Notes: a model not told the origin generated them from the letters alone. A stretch of DNA of 64,000 bases from CAYPXJ01 sp964414595 (GCA_964414595.1 CAYPXJ010000001.1:1-64000), one strand, 5' to 3'. Shown: positions 27,905-36,860, counted from the first letter of the stretch. Numbers and translations: made by a program.

Positions 27905-29207
27905 AAATAAAGCAGTCCTTACGCCCCGTGCGCGGGCGCTTGTTCTCCATCCCGAACTAAAGCAGGACTCGGCTACGCGCGCCCCGCTGGCCAAACTTGA
28001 AGAGGCCGTAGGCCTTGCCCGTGCAATCGAGCTAGATATCATTGCCAGTCAAATTGCCCCCCTTAAAACGGTACGCCCCGCTACGTTTATCGGCGGTGGC
28101 AAAGTACAGGAGCTTGCTGAACTGATTGCGCGGCACAATATTACCGTCGCGATTGTGAATCATGGGCTTTCACCTGTACAGCAGCGCAATCTGGAAGAAG
28201 CGTGGAAATGTAAAGTCATTGATCGCACGGCGCTCATCCTCGAAATCTTCGGCGCACGGGCGCAAACGCGCGAAGGCATGCTGCAAGTAGAACTGGCTGC
28301 TCTCGAATATCAGAAAGGCCGTCTGGTGCGCACCTGGACTCACTTGGAACGCCAGCGCGGTGGCTTTGGTTTTACGGGCGGCCCAGGTGAAAAACAGATC
28401 GAGATTGATCGTCGCCTAATTAGCGACCGTATTATTAAAATCAAAAAAGAACTGAATAAAGTTGTCAAAACCCGTGAGTTGCAGCGTAAATCCCGCAGTG
28501 CGGTGCCTTATCCTGTGATTGCGCTGGCGGGCTATACGAACGCAGGAAAATCAACCCTCTTTAATCGCCTGACACATGCCAAAGTGTTAGCCGAGGATAA
28601 GCTTTTCGCTACGCTGGATCCAACCATGCGCACAATTATTTTACCCTCCAAACAAAAAGCCATTCTTTCCGATACCGTAGGCTTTATTTCTGATTTGCCA
28701 ACCCAGCTTGTTGCTGCTTTCCGCGCTACACTGGAAGAAGTAATCAGCGCGGATATTATTTTACATGTGCGAGATATTTCGCACGAAGATTCCTCAGCAC
28801 AGAGGGAAGATGTACTCACCGTACTAAAGCAGCTCGGCGTTGAAACAGAAAATAACCCCCATTTAATTGAAGTGCTCAATAAAGCAGATTTGTTGCCGGA
28901 AATATCGCGCAAAAATATGGCTGCAAAGGGACAAATTATTGTCTCCGCGCTCACAGGCGAAGGCTGTGAAACGCTACTCAAAGCGTGCGATGCCGCGCTT
29001 TCGGATTTGCGTGAAAATATATCCGTGACGTTGCAGCCAACCGATAGCGCAACATTAAGCTGGCTCTATACCCACGCTACTAAAATAACCAGCAAAAGCC
29101 GTGGTGAGAAATTACACATAAAAGCGAGCCTTTCGCGAGCGAACGCTGCCCGCTTTCGCAATTATATTGCTAAAGAAGCGCCGCACGTAGTAATACACTC
29201 CAAGTGA
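27897..29207 (+). CDS. hflX: Ribosome-associated GTPase HflX, no canonical start codon
   Basis: About 436 aa if translation begins at CTG 27897. HflX splits or rescues stalled 70S ribosomes. GTPase motifs are GYTNAGKST (G1), DTVGF (G3) and NKAD (G4), preceded by the glycine-rich linker GGFGFTGGPGEKQIE. The N-terminal HflX domain (RALVLHPEL, LEEAVGLARAI, FIGGGKVQEL) is encoded upstream of the first GTG at 28155, but the open frame (from 27861) has no ATG, GTG or TTG there. AGGAAAG (27881-27887) lies 9 nt before CTG 27897, so a CTG start overlapping the zeta-gene stop is the best reading. An indel is the alternative. Confidence 0.88.
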   Translation: MGKNKAVLTPRARALVLHPELKQDSATRAPLAKLEEAVGLARAIELDIIASQIAPLKTVRPATFIGGGKVQELAELIARHNITVAIVNHGLSPVQQRNLEEAWKCKVIDRTALILEIFGARAQTREGMLQVELAALEYQKGRLVRTWTHLERQRGGFGFTGGPGEKQIEIDRRLISDRIIKIKKELNKVVKTRELQRKSRSAVPYPVIALAGYTNAGKSTLFNRLTHAKVLAEDKLFATLDPTMRTIILPSKQKAILSDTVGFISDLPTQLVAAFRATLEEVISADIILHVRDISHEDSSAQREDVLTVLKQLGVETENNPHLIEVLNKADLLPEISRKNMAAKGQIIVSALTGEGCETLLKACDAALSDLRENISVTLQPTDSATLSWLYTHATKITSKSRGEKLHIKASLSRANAARFRNYIAKEAPHVVIHSK

Positions 29208-29214
29208 GGTGAAA

Positions 29215-29721
29215 ATGGCTCCTTCCGATTTGAAGCGGATTGATTTAGCCGGTGTATTGCGCATTTTACGCGCACACACTTTCGGTATGCTGGATTTACG
29301 CGGCTACGATATGCGCGGCGTCGTGTTCAAGGCACCGGAGATCATGCGCGTTTTTGAGAGTATTTCACGCAATCTTGAACGTAACATTGCTATTGATGGC
29401 AAATTTATTGATATGTCGGGTTCGGATATCAGCGGCTGCGATATGAGCGGCCTTCATCTGATAGCGGCCAATCTTGAAGGCATTAAAGCGGTGAAAACAA
29501 ACTTCTCAGGCTGCCTCCTTACGGATGCTATTTTTGAAGGCGCCCATCTTGAAGGCGCAGATTTTAGTGGCGCAAGTATGAAATATGCACGCTTTCACGG
29601 CGCCAATGTTCACCAAGCCAAATTTGATAATGTCGATACCGGCAGCATTCGAGGTATGGATGTTCGTTTTACCTTACATTCTCAGGATCACTGGGACAAA
29701 CGTCTCAACAGCGATAAGTAG
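29215..29721 (+). CDS. Pentapeptide-repeat protein
   Basis: 168 aa from ATG 29215, which follows GAGGTG at an ideal distance; the GTG at 29209 is less likely. From about residue 65 the sequence follows the A(D/N)LxX pentapeptide pattern (for example SDISGCDMSG, ANLEGIKAVKTNFSG, AHLEGADFSGA), predicting a right-handed quadrilateral beta-helix of around four coils. An N-terminal region has two earlier units (LDLRGYDMRGVVF). Such proteins have varied roles, including gyrase protection, but none can be assigned here. It follows hflX by 7 bp. Confidence 0.8.
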   Translation: MAPSDLKRIDLAGVLRILRAHTFGMLDLRGYDMRGVVFKAPEIMRVFESISRNLERNIAIDGKFIDMSGSDISGCDMSGLHLIAANLEGIKAVKTNFSGCLLTDAIFEGAHLEGADFSGASMKYARFHGANVHQAKFDNVDTGSIRGMDVRFTLHSQDHWDKRLNSDK

Positions 29722-30813
29722 TTAATTCATGAAACGCGTGAGCGCTTTCAGCAAAGCGCGGTTTTCGTGCTTTGTTCCAATCGTAAAACGTAAACACGAA
29801 GGTAAGCCATAAGCTTCCATGCGGCGGCCAATAATGGATGCTTTCAAAAGATAGGCATCTGCTTCCTTTGCCGTGCGCCCCTCTTTTTTAGGGAATTCCA
29901 CCAGAATAAAATTGCCCTGCGAAGGATAAGGCTTAAGGCCAATGCGCTTAAATTCTTCCATCATTTTTTCGCGCCACTTCGCATTATGCACGCGTGATTT
30001 TTCGATGTGTTTTTTATCAGCAAGCGCCGCAACGCCCGCCATTTGCGCTTGCGTGGATACATTAAATGGACTGCGCACACGATGCAGCATCTCTATTATA
30101 TCCGGTGCCGCATACCCCCAACCCAAACGCGCCGCCGGCAAGCCATAAATTTTGGAAAAAGTATGCAACACGATAGTATTCTCAGTTGATTTTGCGAGTT
30201 CAATACCATCGCTGTAATCCCCTGCTGTCACATATTCTGCATACGCATCATCAATGACCAAAAGCACAGACGCGGGCAATTTTTTGCGCAGTTCATGTAG
30301 TTCTTTTTTACTGATGTAGCTACCCGTCGGATTATTCGGATTGGCCAAAAAAACAATCCGCGTTTTTTTAGTCACCGCTTTGACAATCGCCTTCCCATCG
30401 GTTTTCAGATTTTTTTCTTTTACCTTCACCGGCTTTGCACCCACGCGCTGCGCCGCGATCGGATACATCAAAAATCCATGTTCGCTATAAATAATTTCAC
30501 TGCCTGGGCTTGCAAAAGCGTTGGTAATAAACGCAATCAGCTCGTCGGAACCCGCGCCACAAATAATCTGCTGTGGGTTAAGATTAAACGCCTGTCCTAA
30601 TGCTTCACGCAACTGTGTCGCGCCACCATCCGGATAGCGATGCAATTTCTTTGCCGATTGCTTAAGCGCTTTTTGTGCCGCCTTACTTGCCCCGAAAGGA
30701 TTTTCATTCGAAGAAAGCTTAATGGTTTTGTTCTTACCCTTGGCATTAGAACGACCCGGCACATAGGGCTGAATCTTTAATATTGTTTCGTGAGCAACAG
30801 GCAATTTCGGCAT
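29722..30813 (-). CDS. hisC: Histidinol-phosphate aminotransferase
   Basis: 363 aa, fold-type I PLP enzyme. The signature SSNENPFGASK lies near the N-terminus. FLANPNNPTGSYISKKEL holds the substrate Asn, VIDDAYAEY the PLP-binding Asp, and HTFSKIYGLPAARLGWG the Schiff-base Lys. It acts in histidine synthesis and, in many Alphaproteobacteria, also on aromatic 2-oxo acids. It is directly downstream of a chorismate mutase gene (3-bp gap), which supports the dual aromatic role (inference). Confidence 0.92.
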   Translation of the reverse strand: MPKLPVAHETILKIQPYVPGRSNAKGKNKTIKLSSNENPFGASKAAQKALKQSAKKLHRYPDGGATQLREALGQAFNLNPQQIICGAGSDELIAFITNAFASPGSEIIYSEHGFLMYPIAAQRVGAKPVKVKEKNLKTDGKAIVKAVTKKTRIVFLANPNNPTGSYISKKELHELRKKLPASVLLVIDDAYAEYVTAGDYSDGIELAKSTENTIVLHTFSKIYGLPAARLGWGYAAPDIIEMLHRVRSPFNVSTQAQMAGVAALADKKHIEKSRVHNAKWREKMMEEFKRIGLKPYPSQGNFILVEFPKKEGRTAKEADAYLLKASIIGRRMEAYGLPSCLRFTIGTKHENRALLKALTRFMN

Positions 30814-30816
30814 AAT

Positions 30817-31686
30817 CTATCCCAAAGAAATCGGCACAGCATAATGGCCAATCACCGTAAGCTTTGGCGGGAATTCCGTCGTGCTATATTTTTTCAAATT
30901 CTCCTGCAAATCGGCTATCTGCTTGCAATCTTGAGCAAAAAAACCTTTGAGCGCATAAAGCTGATAGCGAATGGTTGCGCCCGCATCAAACTTAGCAATT
31001 TCCTCGGCGCCAAAGCCTAGTTTTTCGGCCTGCTGAATAAGCGTTTCGCGGCTGATACTGCGCTGATCTTTTACAACTACCAGCGTTATATCTTCGCTTG
31101 TCGCCTCATATTCCACATATCCAAGCGCAACAACGCGCTCATTCGCCGCACCTTTTTGCGCATAAAAAGGAAGATGTGCAAAAACCAAGGGTGGCTTAAC
31201 CATATCGGTAAGCTCCACCCACCACGGCGAATCTTTCGTTTCGATTTTAAGAGGTAAAACGCCAATAAGTGCCTTCTCACCCACCAGATCATAAAGCACA
31301 TGCTTGGGATTTTTCTGCTCAATCGACGGCAAGAAGGGGCCGAAATAATCCCGCGTGACGCCAATGTAATACACATTGCCTTCCGGCGCATAAATAGAAG
31401 TCGTAAGTTTTTGTTCAAGCGTCGTTGATCCCGCAATCATGTTGCGCCAGATACGCACAATATATTCAGGTGGAAAAATCCCTTCCGCTTTTTTTACGAT
31501 ACGACGCACCATCTCCGCTTCACGTTGCGGACGAATCATACATTTTGCTGCATCTTTTTGCTTGAGCTGCCCAACTTCATGCACATAGGTGCTGCGCTCG
31601 CGCAAAAGTTCGATGATCTTATCATCCACCGCATCAATTTTACCGCGCAGCTCAGCAAGTTTCTGTTTATTTGTAGAACCTGACAT
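30817..31686 (-). CDS. Chorismate mutase (AroQ type) with a long C-terminal extension
   Basis: 289 aa. Residues about 6-95 form an AroQ helical chorismate mutase: LAELRGKIDAVDDKIIELLRERSTYVHEVGQLK, then RPQREAEMVRRI and YIVRIWRNMIAGS. The remaining 190 residues are not a prephenate dehydratase or dehydrogenase; they look like a mixed alpha/beta domain with a segment (EDITLVVVKDQRSIS) that could be an ACT-like regulatory unit. Similar fused but uncharacterised proteins precede hisC in other Alphaproteobacteria, from memory. Its partners tyrA and pheA are 10 kb away. Confidence 0.82.
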   Translation of the reverse strand: MSGSTNKQKLAELRGKIDAVDDKIIELLRERSTYVHEVGQLKQKDAAKCMIRPQREAEMVRRIVKKAEGIFPPEYIVRIWRNMIAGSTTLEQKLTTSIYAPEGNVYYIGVTRDYFGPFLPSIEQKNPKHVLYDLVGEKALIGVLPLKIETKDSPWWVELTDMVKPPLVFAHLPFYAQKGAANERVVALGYVEYEATSEDITLVVVKDQRSISRETLIQQAEKLGFGAEEIAKFDAGATIRYQLYALKGFFAQDCKQIADLQENLKKYSTTEFPPKLTVIGHYAVPISLG

Positions 31687-31763
31687 AGGTGTAATCTGAT
31701 AGCATGCTTCATCGCGTCTGTCATGCCGATTGCACTTAAAAGCGCATTCTTTAGTATAGACTT

Positions 31764-33662
31764 ATGGCTGATAACCCTATTACCCCTACTACACCGATTG
31801 CACGCACGCCTACAGCGACCACGGGCTCTACCGCGCAAGGCGACGCACAGATTACAAAATTGCTGCAATCGCTTGCCTCATCCCGCAACCCGACTTTAAG
31901 CGCCACGCTTGTGAATTTTGATGCCAGTGGAAATCCAGTTTTGCAAACACCCCAGGGCCGTGTTTCCGTTTCCGCGCAACTAACGTTACCCCAAGGTGCG
32001 GAGTTAACGCTTAAACCGGTTGCCGTGAATGTTCCAGGTCAGTCACCAAGTCTTAATCTGCAAATTCTTGCGGTAAATGGTAAGCCACTTGATGCGTATC
32101 TTGCAGCAACCACCTCCTCTACCTCTACGGCAAGCGATCCTAAAATCGCTGCAACGCCCATAAACACACTTGCCAGCGCGGCGACCACAGGCTCTACCAA
32201 TCGCCCAGGCGTAGATATTCTTCAACCCTTATTCAACAAGCCGCAACAACCCAACGTTACCGCATCGCAACAACCTACCCCATCCACCCAAATTTCGCTC
32301 TCTACTCCCGATATTGTAGAAGCAATTGTGTTAAATCCTTCACCCAATGCACTCGCCTTACTTCCCGCCGCGTTACGACAACCGCAGCCACAAAAGCAGG
32401 ATTTTATTTCATCGCTTGTTCGTTTTTTTACCAAACCAGACGCACCGCAAATACCCACGGCACTGAACACGCAAGACCAACTACAATTTCGCGTGCTCAA
32501 TCAGATTCCACCCCAAATAGTACAGACATCACCGCAAACAGGAACCGCGCCTGCGCAGCAACCAGCGGCTCAAACCCCGCTTGCTAGTCCCCCTCCAAAC
32601 ATTACATCATCACAAAACTTAGCCCAGCCCCAAACAAACAATCTTTCGCCAACGCAAACGCCCGGCACTGCATCCCTTAATACCGCACCCCCGCCTAGCG
32701 CTGTAACTCTACCTAGCGCTGCACCTCTAGCTAACACTACGTCTTTACCTAATACCTCATCTTTACCCAACGTTACGTCTTTACCCAATGCTACAAACGC
32801 CATTCCCGCCACGGTTATTGGTCAAGAAGGCGCAGGCTCCACTATCGTCGAATCGCCTCTGGGCACGTTACGCATCTCGGTCGATTCACCGTATCCTCGT
32901 GGCACACAATTAACGCTCGAGCCGCTTACACTCAAGCCCGCCCCTAACCTGGTGGCACAAGCAATCGACCCGGAGACGCAAAAATTAGAAGCCATACGCA
33001 TGATTGAAACGCAGCGCACCTCGCTGGACACACTGATGTCGCAATTGAAAATGGTAAATCCAGAAACATTTGAAAATATTTCGCGTACACTTATTCCTCA
33101 ACCAAATCGTGAATTTGCCGCTAAAACATTATGGTTTTTGACGGGCATACGCGATGGTAGCTGGAGCGAAGTGCTGAAACAGGAATTGCCCCATCACCCC
33201 AAATTGCAAGAGACCATGCAAAAATTTCAAGGCGAACTCCAAACGCTGCGCAGCCTGTTGCCAGAACAAACAACCGCGCAAGCAACGCAACAACAATGGA
33301 GCGGTGTTTTGGTGCCTGTCTTAGATGGAAATGAATTACGTTACTTCACGATTTTTCATCAAGATCATCAAGACCCTCAACAGCCTGATGCAAAAGGCAC
33401 GCGCTTTTTGGTGGAACTCACGCTTGATATATTCGGCGCGTTGCAACTTGATGGATTTGTTCAGCAACGTCAGAATAAAAAACGTTTTAATCTTGTGTTT
33501 CGTAGTCAAAAAAATCTCTCCGCTGAAGATCAGGAAGCGATACGCGATATTTTTACCGGTGCGATCGAAATTAGTGGCATGGCAGGTTCGCTGCAATTCG
33601 ACGTGAGCGAAAAATTTGTTTTCCGCCCCATCGAACAATTGCTAATTCAAGCTCGTTCTTAA
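31764..33662 (+). CDS. FliK-like flagellar hook-length control protein
   Basis: 632 aa. Residues 1-370 are Pro/Thr/Gln/Ala-rich and low complexity, including a Ser-Leu-Pro-Asn-x-Thr hexapeptide array (near 315-345). Residues about 440-630 are globular; ELRYFTIFHQDH, FLVELTLDIFGALQLDGFV and FNLVFRSQKNLS resemble the C-terminal Flg_hook domain of FliK. The molecular-ruler layout (disordered length-measuring N-part, folded substrate-switch C-part) fits, but sequence similarity is weak and it is separate from the other flagellar genes. It is transcribed divergently from the chorismate mutase gene. Confidence 0.6.
   Translation: MADNPITPTTPIARTPTATTGSTAQGDAQITKLLQSLASSRNPTLSATLVNFDASGNPVLQTPQGRVSVSAQLTLPQGAELTLKPVAVNVPGQSPSLNLQILAVNGKPLDAYLAATTSSTSTASDPKIAATPINTLASAATTGSTNRPGVDILQPLFNKPQQPNVTASQQPTPSTQISLSTPDIVEAIVLNPSPNALALLPAALRQPQPQKQDFISSLVRFFTKPDAPQIPTALNTQDQLQFRVLNQIPPQIVQTSPQTGTAPAQQPAAQTPLASPPPNITSSQNLAQPQTNNLSPTQTPGTASLNTAPPPSAVTLPSAAPLANTTSLPNTSSLPNVTSLPNATNAIPATVIGQEGAGSTIVESPLGTLRISVDSPYPRGTQLTLEPLTLKPAPNLVAQAIDPETQKLEAIRMIETQRTSLDTLMSQLKMVNPETFENISRTLIPQPNREFAAKTLWFLTGIRDGSWSEVLKQELPHHPKLQETMQKFQGELQTLRSLLPEQTTAQATQQQWSGVLVPVLDGNELRYFTIFHQDHQDPQQPDAKGTRFLVELTLDIFGALQLDGFVQQRQNKKRFNLVFRSQKNLSAEDQEAIRDIFTGAIEISGMAGSLQFDVSEKFVFRPIEQLLIQARS
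32697..32806 (+). repeat. Tandem hexapeptide-encoding repeat
   Basis: Degenerate 18-bp repeat units of the type TCTTTACCTAA/CAACG-TTACG, encoding consecutive copies of S-L-P-N-x-T/S inside the low-complexity ruler part of the fliK-like gene. Unit number may vary between strains. Confidence 0.6.
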
Positions 33663-33983
33663 GCATAAATTTTGTATAAATCAGTGCGTTAGCGGCTGAG
33701 TTTCCTTAAAGCCATTCCAGCAAAGTTGTACACACCCATACTGGAGATTGAGTAGAGGCTCTACTTATAGTTGAATGACGTTCCAGATCTCGCTTTTAAA
33801 AAAGCAAATATCTCGGATTTATTTTTATATTCAATGGGTTATAAACACACCTTATAGAAGTAGAAATATCGTGCCACATTTCACAAAACATAAGAAAATC
33901 CGCACCGCACTTTATAATATCAACAAACTTATCCACAGGCTTGTGATATTGAAATAAGGTTACATTCAGAGCATAACAGAGAC
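33663..33983. other. AT-rich intergenic region with DnaA-box-like 9-mers
   Basis: 321 bp without a convincing gene, between the fliK-like gene and uvrC. Three 9-mers on the same strand resemble the DnaA box TTATNCACA: TTGTACACA (33726-33734, one mismatch), TTATAAACA (33839-33847, one mismatch) and TTATCCACA (33929-33937, perfect). The region is AT-rich around 33780-33870. It may be a replication origin, a DnaA-regulated promoter for uvrC, or chance. Confidence 0.4.
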
Positions 33984-35840
33984 ATGCCCGTTTCAATCAT
34001 TCAGGAAAGCTTGAAATCTCTACCTTCTTCGCCGGGTGTTTATCGTATGCTCGATGAAAATGGCGCGCCTTTATATGTAGGTAAAGCGCGCGATTTGAAA
34101 AAACGCGTCACCTATTACACGCAAATCGACAAGCTGCCGTATCGCTTAAAACACATGGTGTATCTCACTGCTGCGATGGAATTTGTTACCATGCGCAACG
34201 AGTCTGAAGCATTTTTGCTCGAAGCTTCCTACGTGCGAGAATTGCAGCCACGTTTTAATATCATGCTAAAAGACGACAAGTCCTTTCCTTACGTGATGTT
34301 AACGATGGATCACGATTTTCCGCGTGTTACAAAACATCGCGGCGCGCGCAAAAAAGAACATCTGTACTTCGGCCCGTACACGTCCGCGCTTGATGTAAAA
34401 AAAACCATTACACTGTTACAAAAAACATTTCGCGTGCGCCCCTGTCAGGATAGTTTTTTTGAAGCGCGTACACGCCCCTGTTTGGAATACCAAATCAAGC
34501 GTTGTTCCGCACCATGCGTAAATTATATTTCAAAGGAAGAATACGCCGTACTTGTACAGCAAGTGATCGATTTTTTTGCTGGAAAAACCGATATGCTGCG
34601 CACAAGCCTTGTGCGGCAAATGGAAATTGCCGCGGAGCGTATGGAATACGAAAAAGCGGCCAACTTACGGGATCGTTTGCAGGCACTTAGCACCGTGCAA
34701 TCCAATAGCAGCTTGCATCATGTTGATTTAGACGAAGCGGATGCTATTGGCCTCGTCAATGAAGGCAACCGCTACTGCATACAGATTTTTTTCATACGGC
34801 AAGGCCAGCCTCGCGGTAATCGCGCTTACTTCCCCAAAGTCACGGAAGAATCCTCGCCCGGTGAAGTATTGGAAGCATTCATCAGCGACTTTTATCAAAC
34901 CAACCAACCTGCAGCGACCTTATTAGTAAGCCATGATGTCGATAATTATGAGATGATCGAAAATGCGCTCAGCACGATTCATAAAAAGAAAATTGAAATC
35001 TGCGTGCCGCAACGTGGCCGAAAAGCAGAGCTTATGAGCGCCGTGTGTGAGAATGCAAAAAATGCGCTGACGCGTAAATTGAGCGAATCCGCCGCACAAG
35101 AAGAAATATTGCTAAAAGTTGCGCAAGCATTTGGCCTAGAGGAGCCACCAGAACGCATTGAGGTATATGATAACAGTCATATCATGGGTCGCCACCCTGT
35201 AGGCGCGATGATTGTGGCAGGGCCGGAAGGCTTTCGCAAAAATGCGTACCGCAAATTTAATGTGAAGCCTCAGAAAAACCTGAATGAAGCGGAGGAAATA
35301 ACCGGCGGTGATGATTATGATATTCTGCGTCAGGTTCTCACACGCCGCCTTACACGCCTGCAATCGCCAGAAAATGAGGCCGATACACCAAACACATGGC
35401 CTGATCTCATGCTGATTGATGGCGGCCCGGGCCAAATGAGCGTTGCACAACAGGTGATACAGGAAATGGGCATACAAAATCTGGCCATTGTTTGCATTGC
35501 CAAGGGTCCCGATCGTAACGCAGGCCGAGAAACTTTCTACAGGCAAGGACGTGAACCCTTTCAGCTTCAAGAAAATGATCCTGTACTTTATTACTTACAG
35601 CGTTTGCGTGATGAAGCGCATCGTTTTGCCATTACCTCACATCGCGCAAAGCGCGCTAAATCGATGTATGTTTCCAAGTTGGATGAAATTCCCAACATTG
35701 GCCCTAAACGCAAAAAAGCCTTGCTCAATCGTTTCGGTTCGGCACGCGCGGTAGAAAACGCATCGATCGAAGAAATTGCTTCCGTTGAAGGAATCAATCG
35801 CAAAACGGCGGAAATGATCTATAATTTCCTGCATCAGTGA
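33984..35840 (+). CDS. uvrC: Excinuclease ABC subunit C
   Basis: 618 aa. UvrC makes both incisions in nucleotide excision repair. An N-terminal GIY-YIG nuclease (SPGVYRMLDENGAPLYVGKARDLKKRV, about 12-40) performs the 3' cut. A UVR domain (about 205-240) binds UvrB. The RNase H-like C-terminal nuclease holds EVYDNSHIMGRHPVGAMIV (about 392-410) and MLIDGGPGQMS, and the tail has a helix-hairpin-helix DNA-binding pair (IPNIGPKRKKALLNRFGS). The start ATG is the first in frame. pgsA follows 9 bp later. Confidence 0.96.
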   Translation: MPVSIIQESLKSLPSSPGVYRMLDENGAPLYVGKARDLKKRVTYYTQIDKLPYRLKHMVYLTAAMEFVTMRNESEAFLLEASYVRELQPRFNIMLKDDKSFPYVMLTMDHDFPRVTKHRGARKKEHLYFGPYTSALDVKKTITLLQKTFRVRPCQDSFFEARTRPCLEYQIKRCSAPCVNYISKEEYAVLVQQVIDFFAGKTDMLRTSLVRQMEIAAERMEYEKAANLRDRLQALSTVQSNSSLHHVDLDEADAIGLVNEGNRYCIQIFFIRQGQPRGNRAYFPKVTEESSPGEVLEAFISDFYQTNQPAATLLVSHDVDNYEMIENALSTIHKKKIEICVPQRGRKAELMSAVCENAKNALTRKLSESAAQEEILLKVAQAFGLEEPPERIEVYDNSHIMGRHPVGAMIVAGPEGFRKNAYRKFNVKPQKNLNEAEEITGGDDYDILRQVLTRRLTRLQSPENEADTPNTWPDLMLIDGGPGQMSVAQQVIQEMGIQNLAIVCIAKGPDRNAGRETFYRQGREPFQLQENDPVLYYLQRLRDEAHRFAITSHRAKRAKSMYVSKLDEIPNIGPKRKKALLNRFGSARAVENASIEEIASVEGINRKTAEMIYNFLHQ

Positions 35841-35849
35841 GGGAACAAA

Positions 35850-36428
35850 ATGAAATTGCCGAAAATCGACCTGAATTATTATTTTACTAAAGAACAGCTG
35901 CCTAACACGCTCACGATGTTTCGCGTGGCGGTGATTCCGGTAATTATTCTTTTGTACCAACTGCCGCAACCAGTGGGTCGTTATGTTACGTTGATTTTAT
36001 TTTTGCTCGCGGCAATTTCGGATTTTTACGACGGGCATCTTTCGCGCAAATGGGGCGTCGTCAGTGATTTCGGCAAAATGCTCGACCCCATCGCCGATAA
36101 ATTACTGGTGGCGACCGTGCTCATTCTCATGGCCTCGACGCATCACGCGCATATCATCCCAGTCATTCTGATCATCCTGCGGGAAATTTTCATCTCGGGA
36201 CTGCGAGAACATCTCGCGCTTTCCAATATTTCAATCCCTGTAAGCAATCTCGGAAAATGGAAAACGACGCTGCAACTCGTCACCGTTATCACACTTCTTG
36301 CAGCACCTTTTGGCACCGCGTTGCACGGTTTTGGGTTGATACTTTTATGGGCCACCGCCGGCATTACCCTCTATTCCGGCTGGGACTATTGGCGAAATTT
36401 CCTCTCCAAGCCACCCAGCGGCATATAA
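35850..36428 (+). CDS. pgsA: CDP-diacylglycerol-glycerol-3-phosphate 3-phosphatidyltransferase
   Basis: 192 aa inner-membrane enzyme of phosphatidylglycerol synthesis. The CDP-alcohol phosphotransferase motif is visible as ISDFYDGHLSRKWGVVSDFGKMLDPIADK, giving D-x2-DG-x2-xR-x8-G-x3-D-x3-D, with Ser in place of the usual Ala before Arg. About five hydrophobic helices are present. It lies 9 bp after uvrC, a pairing common in Proteobacteria. Confidence 0.93.
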   Translation: MKLPKIDLNYYFTKEQLPNTLTMFRVAVIPVIILLYQLPQPVGRYVTLILFLLAAISDFYDGHLSRKWGVVSDFGKMLDPIADKLLVATVLILMASTHHAHIIPVILIILREIFISGLREHLALSNISIPVSNLGKWKTTLQLVTVITLLAAPFGTALHGFGLILLWATAGITLYSGWDYWRNFLSKPPSGI

Positions 36429-36466
36429 CCTATTGATTTATATAGGGCATATTTTTTGCCTGATCG

Positions 36467-36495
36467 TTGCAATTTTAGTTAATTTTTGGTAAAAT
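36467..36495 (+). promoter_or_regulatory. Putative sigma-70 promoter for csrA
   Basis: TTGCAA (36467-36472), a 17-bp spacer, then TAAAAT (36490-36495). A TTAA-N7-TAAA element (36479-36493) overlapping the -10 is one base from the CtrA consensus. It predicts a leader of about 115 nt that includes the paired hairpins at 36538-36598. Confidence 0.45.
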
Positions 36496-36537
36496 AATCA
36501 GTGATAAGTCCTATTTACTATCTTTAAATAGGTTCTG

Positions 36538-36598
36538 CGGAAGACCCCATGCGCAGCATGGAACCTACTTCCGTAAAGTTTCGCCCTTTGACAGGGCG
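36538..36598 (+). promoter_or_regulatory. Structured leader of csrA
   Basis: Two stems. The first is a compound hairpin with outer pairs CGGAAG (36538-36543)/CTTCCG (36568-36573) and inner CCATGC/GCATGG (36547-36561) closing a GCA loop. The second is CGCCCT/AGGGCG (36582-36598). GGA trinucleotides occur at 36539-36541, 36560-36562 and in the Shine-Dalgarno GGAG at 36608, the motif CsrA binds, so autoregulation is plausible. Confidence 0.5.
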
Positions 36599-36619
36599 TA
36601 TCGTAGCGGAGCAACGAAG

Positions 36620-36817
36620 ATGTTGGTCCTGTCACGGAAGTCGAACGAATCCATTGTGATCAATAACAATATCAAGGTCACAGTGGTGGAAATTCGAGGG
36701 GATAAAGTTCGGCTGGGGATTGAAGCCCCGAAGAACATCCCCGTCCATCGCGAGGAGATCTATCAACAGATCACTGGCGGTGGAGAGCAAAACCCGACTC
36801 CATCTCCTACGGAGTGA
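36620..36817 (+). CDS. csrA: Carbon storage regulator CsrA
   Basis: 65 aa, close to canonical. MLVLSRKSNESIVINNNIK, VVEIRGDKVRLGIEAPKNIPVHREEIYQQI covers all five strands and both RNA-contact regions (residues 2-8 and R44-E45 equivalents). It binds GGA in hairpin loops of mRNAs and often controls flagellin and motility. A GGAG Shine-Dalgarno lies 8 nt upstream, and an intrinsic terminator follows the stop. It differs from the extended paralogue at 19112. Confidence 0.95.
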   Translation: MLVLSRKSNESIVINNNIKVTVVEIRGDKVRLGIEAPKNIPVHREEIYQQITGGGEQNPTPSPTE

Positions 36818-36824
36818 GTCGGAG

Positions 36825-36860
36825 GGGCGGCGCTGCATTAGCAGCGTCGCCCTTTCTTTT
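36825..36860 (+). terminator. Rho-independent terminator of csrA
   Basis: 12-bp stem GGGCGGCGCTGC/GCAGCGTCGCCC (one G-U pair) with an ATTA loop (36825-36852), followed by a T-rich tract (TTTCTTTTT). It sits between csrA and the convergent lysC stop and may serve both strands, although the opposite side has only a short A/T tail. Confidence 0.85.
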
